Of a stretch of DNA of 21,993 nt, positions 17,727 to 21,993 are shown piece after piece; the first letter of the stretch is position 1; each line of letters opens with the position of its first letter. Under the pieces are notes generated by a model. The model did no database searches, was not told where the DNA came from, and saw only the letters and a program-made list of their open reading frames with translations. This DNA comes from Betaproteobacteria bacterium. Lineage in GTDB: Bacteria > Pseudomonadota > Gammaproteobacteria > Burkholderiales > Casimicrobiaceae. The stretch lies in the NCBI GenBank assembly GCA_005888865.1, contig VBCL01000107.1, positions 1 through 21,993 on the forward strand, given 5' to 3'. The position numbers and the translations under genes were made by a program.

Positions 17727-20700
17727 CTACAGCAGCACGCGCTCGATGCCGCCGCGATTAGCGGTCTCGACGTACGCGGGAAGCCAATGCTCGCCAAGCA
17801 CGTGCCGCGCAATCTCGACGACGATGTAGTCGGCCTCGGTGCCGGTATCGTCGTTGAACCTCGCCAATCCCTGCAGGCACGAGGGACACGAGGTCAGCAC
17901 CTTGACCGGTCCGGAGAAGCCGTCGGCGCGCAAGCGCGCGGCGCCGACCTGCATCTCGGACTCCTTGCGGAAGCGAACCTGAGTGGAGACGTCGGGGCGC
18001 GTGGCTGCGAGCGTGCCCGATTCGCCGCAGCAGCGGTCGTTCAGCGCCACGTCGACGCCCATGAGCGTGTTGACCACCTTCAGCGGCGCATGGGTCTTCA
18101 TCGGCGTGTGGCACGGATCGTGGTACATGTACCGCGCGCCCGTCACCCCTTCGAGCTTGACACCTTTCTCGAGCAGATACTCGTGAATGTCGAGCAGACG
18201 GCAACCCGGGAAGATCTTGTCGAACTCGTACTTCTGAAGCTGATCCATGCACGTGCCGCAGGAAACGATCACCGTGCGGATGTCGAGATAGTTGAGCGTG
18301 TTGGCCACGCGATGAAAGAGCACGCGATTGTCGGTGCTGATCTGCGCTCCGCGGTCATGATTGCCCGCCGCGGTCTGCGGGTAGCCGCAGCACAGATACC
18401 CCGGCGGCAGGACGCATTGCGCGCCGACATGGTAGAGCATCGCCTGGGTCGCGAGCCCGACCTGCGAGAATAATCGCTCCGAGCCGCACCCCGGAAAGTA
18501 GAACACCGCTTCGGAGTCTTCCGCCGCCCGTGCAGGATCGCGGATGATCGGAACGACCGTCGGGTCCTCGACGTCGAGGAGCGCGCGCGCAGTACGTTTG
18601 GGCAGTCCCCCAGGCATCGGCTTGTTGATGAAGTGGATCAGCTGCGCCTTGAGCGGAGACGCTCCGGCGGTCGGGGGCGGTCGGCTCGTATGGAGCCGTG
18701 CGAGACCGGAGCGGCGCGCCATCCGCGACGCGAGCCGTTGTGCGCGATAGCCCCAGTCGACCATCACCTTGCGGGCGAGCTTGATTGTCGCGGGATCGGT
18801 CGCGTTCAGGAAGAACATCGCCGCGGTGGTGCCGGGATTGAACGCGCGCTTGCCTTGCTTGCGCAGGAGATTGCGCATGGCGATCGAAACGTCGCCGAAG
18901 TCGATATCCACCGGGCAGGGCTTCGCGCACTTGTGGCACACCGTGCAGTGATCGGCCACGTCGCTGAACTCGTCGAAGTGCTTGAGGCTCACCCCACGCC
19001 GCGTCTGCTCCTCGTAGAGGAACGCCTCGATCAGGAGCGAGGTCGCGAGGATCTTGTTACGTGGGCTGTAGAGGAGATTGGCCCTCGGCACGTGCGTGGC
19101 GCACACCGGCTTGCATTTGCCGCAGCGCAGGCAATCCTTGATCGAGTCCGAGATGTGCCCGATCTCCGACTGCTCGAGTATCAGGCTCTCGGCGCCGATC
19201 AGGCTGAAGCTCGGCGTGTACGCTCGGGCGAGGTCGGCGCCGGGCAGGAGCTTGTGCCGGTTGAAGCGCCCTTCCGGATCGACACGGCGCTTGTAGGCGA
19301 TGAACGGCGAGAGCTCGTCGGGCTCGAGGTACTCGAGCTTGGTGATCCCGATGCCGTGCTCTCCCGAGATCACGCCGCCGAGGGAGCGCGCGAGCGCCAT
19401 GATCCGCGACACCGAGGCGCTCGCCTGAGCGAGCATCGCGTAGTTGTCCGAGTTCACCGGGATGTTGGTGTGGACGTTGCCGTCCCCAGCGTGCATGTGC
19501 AGCGCGACGAACACCCGCGCGTGCAGAAGCTCGCGATGAATGCCGTTACAGCGCGCGAGGATCGGGGCGAACGCGAGTCCCGCGAAGATCTCCTCGAGCG
19601 GTGCCTTGAGCTCGGTTTTCCACGACACGACGAGGCTGCGATCCTGCAGCGCAGGGAACGAATCGTCGATTCGCTCGAGGAGCTCGCGCCAGCGGCTGCG
19701 CACGGTCGCGAGGACCGTGCGTGCTTCATCGATCTTCGCCTCCAGCCGATCAGGCGAAGGCTTCGCCTCCGCGTCGTCGCCCCAAAGCGTCGATGGGATC
19801 GGAGAAGAGAAAAACCGGTCCAGCGCGTCGACCAGCGCGAGCTTGTTGCCGATCGACAGCTCGATGTTGATGCGTTCGATGCCATCGGTGTAATCGCCCA
19901 GACGCTCGAGCGGGATCACCACGTCCTCGTTGATCTTGAACGCGTTGGTGTGTCGCGCGATCGCCGCCGTCCGGGCCCGGTCGAGCCAGAACGTCTTGCG
20001 CATCTCGGGTGACACGGCGATGAAGCCCTCGGCGCCTCTGGCGTTGCACATACGCACAACCTCGGAGGCCGCGCGCGCGACCGCGTTCTCGTCCTCGCCA
20101 ACGATGTCGCCGATCAGCACCATCTTCGGCCTGCCGTGGCGCCGGGCCTTGGTCGCGTAGCCAACCGCCTTGACGTAACGCTCGTCCAGGTGCTCGAGCC
20201 CCGCCAGCCATACACGCAAATGAGGCGCCTCCCCGGCGCGCGCGTCGAGATAGCGTTTGATCTCGACGATCGCCGGCGTCGAATCGCGCACCTGCCCGAA
20301 GAACTCCAGGCATACCGTGCGGATTGCCGGTGGCAACCGGTGCAGGACGAAGCGCGCCGAGGTGATGATGCCGTCGCAACCCTCCTTCTGCACACCGGGC
20401 AATCCGGCGAGGAACTTGTCGGTGACGTCCTTGCCCAACCCCGCCTTGCGAAAGCGCGCGCCGGGAACGCTCAGCGTTTCCTTGCGCTCGAGTGCGCCTA
20501 AACCTCCTTTGGCATCCGTCGCGTAGTACGCGAGCTCGAACGTGGCGACTGTCGCGTCGTGGATTTTCCCGAGGTTGTGATCGAGCCGCGTCACCTCGAG
20601 CCACTGTGCATCAGGCGTGACCATGCGCCAGGACACGAGATTGTCGAGCGCGGTTCCCCACAGCACGGCTTTCTTCCCGCCCGCATTCATGGCCACATTG

Positions 20701-21581
20701 CCGCCAATGCACGAGGCGTCCGCCGAGGTCGGGTCGACCGCGAACACAAGCCCCGCACCTTCGGCCGCGTCCATCACGCGCCGGGTGACCACGCCGGCAC
20801 CGGCATCGATCGTCGCCACGGCGGTGGCGTGACCAGGCAACGTCGTTCTCTCCACCGCGGACAAGCGTTCGAGTTTCTCGGTGTTGATCACCGCCGAGCG
20901 CCGGTCGAGCGGGATCGCGCCGCCGGTGTACCCGGTCCCGCCGCCGCGCGGGATGATGGTCAGTCCGAGCTCGATGCAAGCGCGAACCAGCCCGGGCATC
21001 TGCGCCTCGCTGTCGGGATGCAGGACCAGAAACGGGTACTCGACGCGCCAGTCGGTCGCGTCGGTGACGTGCGACACGCGCGCCAAGCCGTCGAAGGCGA
21101 CATTGTCCTTGTGGGTGTAGCGCGAGAGTACGCGCAGCGCGCGCTTGCGGAGCTCGCGGGTCTCGGCGAACTCTTGCGCGAAGCGGTCGACCGCAGCTTG
21201 CGCCGCGGCAAGGAGACGCCCGACTTTCGTATCGCGCGCCGGGTCGGAGCTCAACTTGCGCCGCTTTTCGATCTCACTCAGGCGATGGCGGAGCGCGCCG
21301 ATCAACAGCTCGCGACGGCCGGGATTGTCGAGCAGATCGTCCTGCAGATAGGGATTGCGCTCGACGACCCAGATGTCGCCGAGCACTTCGAAGAGCATTC
21401 GCGCCGAGCGCCCGGTGCGACGTTCGCTGCGCAGATCCTCCAGCAGCGTCCACATCGGCTCGCCCAGCAGGCGAATGACGATCTCGCGATCGGAGAACGA
21501 CGTGTAGTTGTACGGAATCTCGCGCAGACGCGGGGCGGCGACTTCGACCTCGGCGAGCGGCGCGTCGGTAGGCGCGTTCAT
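17727..21581 (-). CDS. DUF3683 / FAD-linked oxidase / Fe-S / CCG-domain fusion oxidoreductase
   Basis: A 1284-residue fusion resembling GlcD joined to GlcF, the type of enzyme that oxidises 2-hydroxy acids such as D-lactate or glycolate and passes electrons to quinone at the membrane. The order is: DUF3683 N-terminal region (about 1-165). Next an FAD-binding PCMH domain with PRGGGTGYTGG (211-221) and IGGNVAMNAGGKK. Then an FAD-oxidase C-terminal domain with HMHAGDGNVH (695-704) and SGEHGIG (739-745). Two 4Fe-4S motifs follow, at C817/820/823/827 (CLRCGKCKPVC) and C879/882/885/889 (CTVCHKCAKPC). Two cysteine-rich CCG domains have CCGYPQ (1064) and CCGESG (1184). The ATG at 21581 is chosen; a TTG at 21611 adds ten unconserved residues. 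No clear ribosome binding site precedes it, and TAAAAT lies 11 bases upstream. The substrate is unknown. Confidence 0.93.
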   Translation of the reverse strand: MNAPTDAPLAEVEVAAPRLREIPYNYTSFSDREIVIRLLGEPMWTLLEDLRSERRTGRSARMLFEVLGDIWVVERNPYLQDDLLDNPGRRELLIGALRHRLSEIEKRRKLSSDPARDTKVGRLLAAAQAAVDRFAQEFAETRELRKRALRVLSRYTHKDNVAFDGLARVSHVTDATDWRVEYPFLVLHPDSEAQMPGLVRACIELGLTIIPRGGGTGYTGGAIPLDRRSAVINTEKLERLSAVERTTLPGHATAVATIDAGAGVVTRRVMDAAEGAGLVFAVDPTSADASCIGGNVAMNAGGKKAVLWGTALDNLVSWRMVTPDAQWLEVTRLDHNLGKIHDATVATFELAYYATDAKGGLGALERKETLSVPGARFRKAGLGKDVTDKFLAGLPGVQKEGCDGIITSARFVLHRLPPAIRTVCLEFFGQVRDSTPAIVEIKRYLDARAGEAPHLRVWLAGLEHLDERYVKAVGYATKARRHGRPKMVLIGDIVGEDENAVARAASEVVRMCNARGAEGFIAVSPEMRKTFWLDRARTAAIARHTNAFKINEDVVIPLERLGDYTDGIERINIELSIGNKLALVDALDRFFSSPIPSTLWGDDAEAKPSPDRLEAKIDEARTVLATVRSRWRELLERIDDSFPALQDRSLVVSWKTELKAPLEEIFAGLAFAPILARCNGIHRELLHARVFVALHMHAGDGNVHTNIPVNSDNYAMLAQASASVSRIMALARSLGGVISGEHGIGITKLEYLEPDELSPFIAYKRRVDPEGRFNRHKLLPGADLARAYTPSFSLIGAESLILEQSEIGHISDSIKDCLRCGKCKPVCATHVPRANLLYSPRNKILATSLLIEAFLYEEQTRRGVSLKHFDEFSDVADHCTVCHKCAKPCPVDIDFGDVSIAMRNLLRKQGKRAFNPGTTAAMFFLNATDPATIKLARKVMVDWGYRAQRLASRMARRSGLARLHTSRPPPTAGASPLKAQLIHFINKPMPGGLPKRTARALLDVEDPTVVPIIRDPARAAEDSEAVFYFPGCGSERLFSQVGLATQAMLYHVGAQCVLPPGYLCCGYPQTAAGNHDRGAQISTDNRVLFHRVANTLNYLDIRTVIVSCGTCMDQLQKYEFDKIFPGCRLLDIHEYLLEKGVKLEGVTGARYMYHDPCHTPMKTHAPLKVVNTLMGVDVALNDRCCGESGTLAATRPDVSTQVRFRKESEMQVGAARLRADGFSGPVKVLTSCPSCLQGLARFNDDTGTEADYIVVEIARHVLGEHWLPAYVETANRGGIERVLL

Positions 21582-21591
21582 CGTCTGGCGG

Positions 21592-21597
21592 ATTTTA
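21592..21597 (-). promoter_or_regulatory. Candidate -10 hexamer TAAAAT before the oxidase gene
   Basis: TAAAAT on the minus strand (five of six matches) lies 10 bases upstream of the ATG at 21581, so transcription would begin about four bases before the start codon. No good -35 is seen. The short leader agrees with the missing Shine-Dalgarno sequence, but the site is unproven. Confidence 0.3.
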
Positions 21598-21602
21598 CCG
21601 CA

Positions 21603-21630
21603 ACGCAACAAACCGCAGCTCGGGCTGCGG
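21603..21630 (-). terminator. Intrinsic terminator after queF
   Basis: On the minus strand CCGCAGC (21630-21624) pairs perfectly with GCTGCGG (21619-21613) around a CCGA loop, followed by TTTGTTG. It sits 9 bases after the queF stop codon and before the oxidase gene, indicating separate transcription units. Confidence 0.65.
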
Positions 21631-21638
21631 GCTCTCGC

Positions 21639-21993
21639 CTACTGCCGTGCGCTGCGCACGCTGTCCGGCGCGCTCTCGAAATTGCTGCGAAAAGGATTGA
21701 TGTCGATGCCGCCGCGCCGCAGGAACCGTGCGTAGACCGTCAGTGCCCGCGGTGCGCAGCGAGCAAGGACGTCGACGAAGATGCGTTCCACGCAGCTTTC
21801 GTGAAATGCCGGATGCCTACGGTAAGAGATCAGGTAGCGCAGCAAAGCGGCGCGCTCGATCTGCGGACCCCGATAGCGGATCATCACGTCACCAAAGTCG
21901 GGCTGGCCGGTGACCGGGCAGAGTGAACGGAAGAGCGCCGAGCGCAGGATCTCCTCCACGTGAGGCCCGCCGGCAACGAGCAACGCAGGCGCG
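21639..21993 (-). CDS. queF: NADPH-dependent 7-cyano-7-deazaguanine reductase, N-terminal part outside window
   Basis: Only the last 117 codons are present; the 5' end lies beyond the right edge. QueF reduces preQ0 to preQ1 in queuosine biosynthesis. The fragment carries the C-terminal half of the long (YqeF-type) enzyme. It has the catalytic cysteine in SLCPVTGQPDFGDV, then IRYRGPQIERAALLRYLISY, FHESCVERIFVDVL, and the ending YARFLRRGGIDINPFRSNFE...ARQ. Substrate-binding FHE is intact. An apparent TTG start at 21983 is an artefact of the window edge, since the frame stays open to the end. In related genomes queF neighbours the DUF3683 oxidase, as here. Confidence 0.95.
   Translation of the reverse strand, partial: APALLVAGGPHVEEILRSALFRSLCPVTGQPDFGDVMIRYRGPQIERAALLRYLISYRRHPAFHESCVERIFVDVLARCAPRALTVYARFLRRGGIDINPFRSNFESAPDSVRSARQ

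Noticed and set aside
18633..21926. Two long plus-strand open frames opposite the large oxidase gene
   Set aside because: They mirror the codon structure of the conserved minus-strand gene and encode low-complexity Arg/Glu/Val-rich products with no motifs.

Overview
The window is a high-GC stretch of a bacterial chromosome, almost certainly a betaproteobacterium. The evidence is neighbourhood and family recognition: lipA-lipB-ybeD near dat and dacC, and queF beside a giant DUF3683/FAD/Fe-S oxidase, are arrangements I associate with Burkholderiales, Rhodocyclales and related lineages. No database search was possible. I see no phage, transposase, CRISPR array, rRNA or tRNA. The content is mostly housekeeping metabolism. 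All protein genes but one lie on the minus strand.

Layout, left to right. At 1-677 is the start of an ABC-transporter substrate-binding protein whose C-terminus lies outside the window. At 709-2654 are lipA, lipB and ybeD, for lipoate synthesis and attachment. At 2696-3901 is a cyclopropane-fatty-acid synthase, divergent from a plus-strand flavin reductase-like gene (4071-4589). At 4611-8052 are dat (D-amino-acid transaminase), dacC (D-Ala-D-Ala carboxypeptidase) and dadA (D-amino-acid dehydrogenase). At 8049-12472 is the glycine cleavage operon gcvT-gcvH-gcvP, translationally coupled to dadA. A tandem glycine riboswitch with its own intrinsic terminator precedes it (12490-12717), behind a recognisable promoter. 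At 12792-13118 is a small periplasmic cytochrome c. At 13293-15341 is a YyaL/DUF255 thioredoxin-fold protein. At 15495-17102 is a 535-residue protein of unknown function. At 17727-21581 is a 1284-residue DUF3683/FAD/Fe-S/CCG oxidoreductase. At 21639-21993 is the C-terminal part of queF.

Two themes link the genes. The first is lipoate and one-carbon metabolism: LipB and LipA make the lipoyl group that GcvH carries, and the gcv operon is controlled by glycine through the riboswitch. The second is D-alanine: DacC releases it from peptidoglycan, and DadA and Dat can deaminate or transaminate it. DadA sits in the glycine-controlled operon, which ties the two themes together.

The least explained part is the 624-bp gap at 17103-17726. 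On the plus strand it holds nested stems ending in a strong intrinsic terminator, with wobble pairs that mostly fit plus-strand transcription. It looks like an unannotated small RNA gene (17286-17504). Other items to check are a dispersed-repeat-like sequence at about 15385-15490, a 10-bp inverted repeat bracketing the flavin reductase promoter, and the placement of cfa plus the reductase inside the usual dacC-dat-ybeD-lipB-lipA block.
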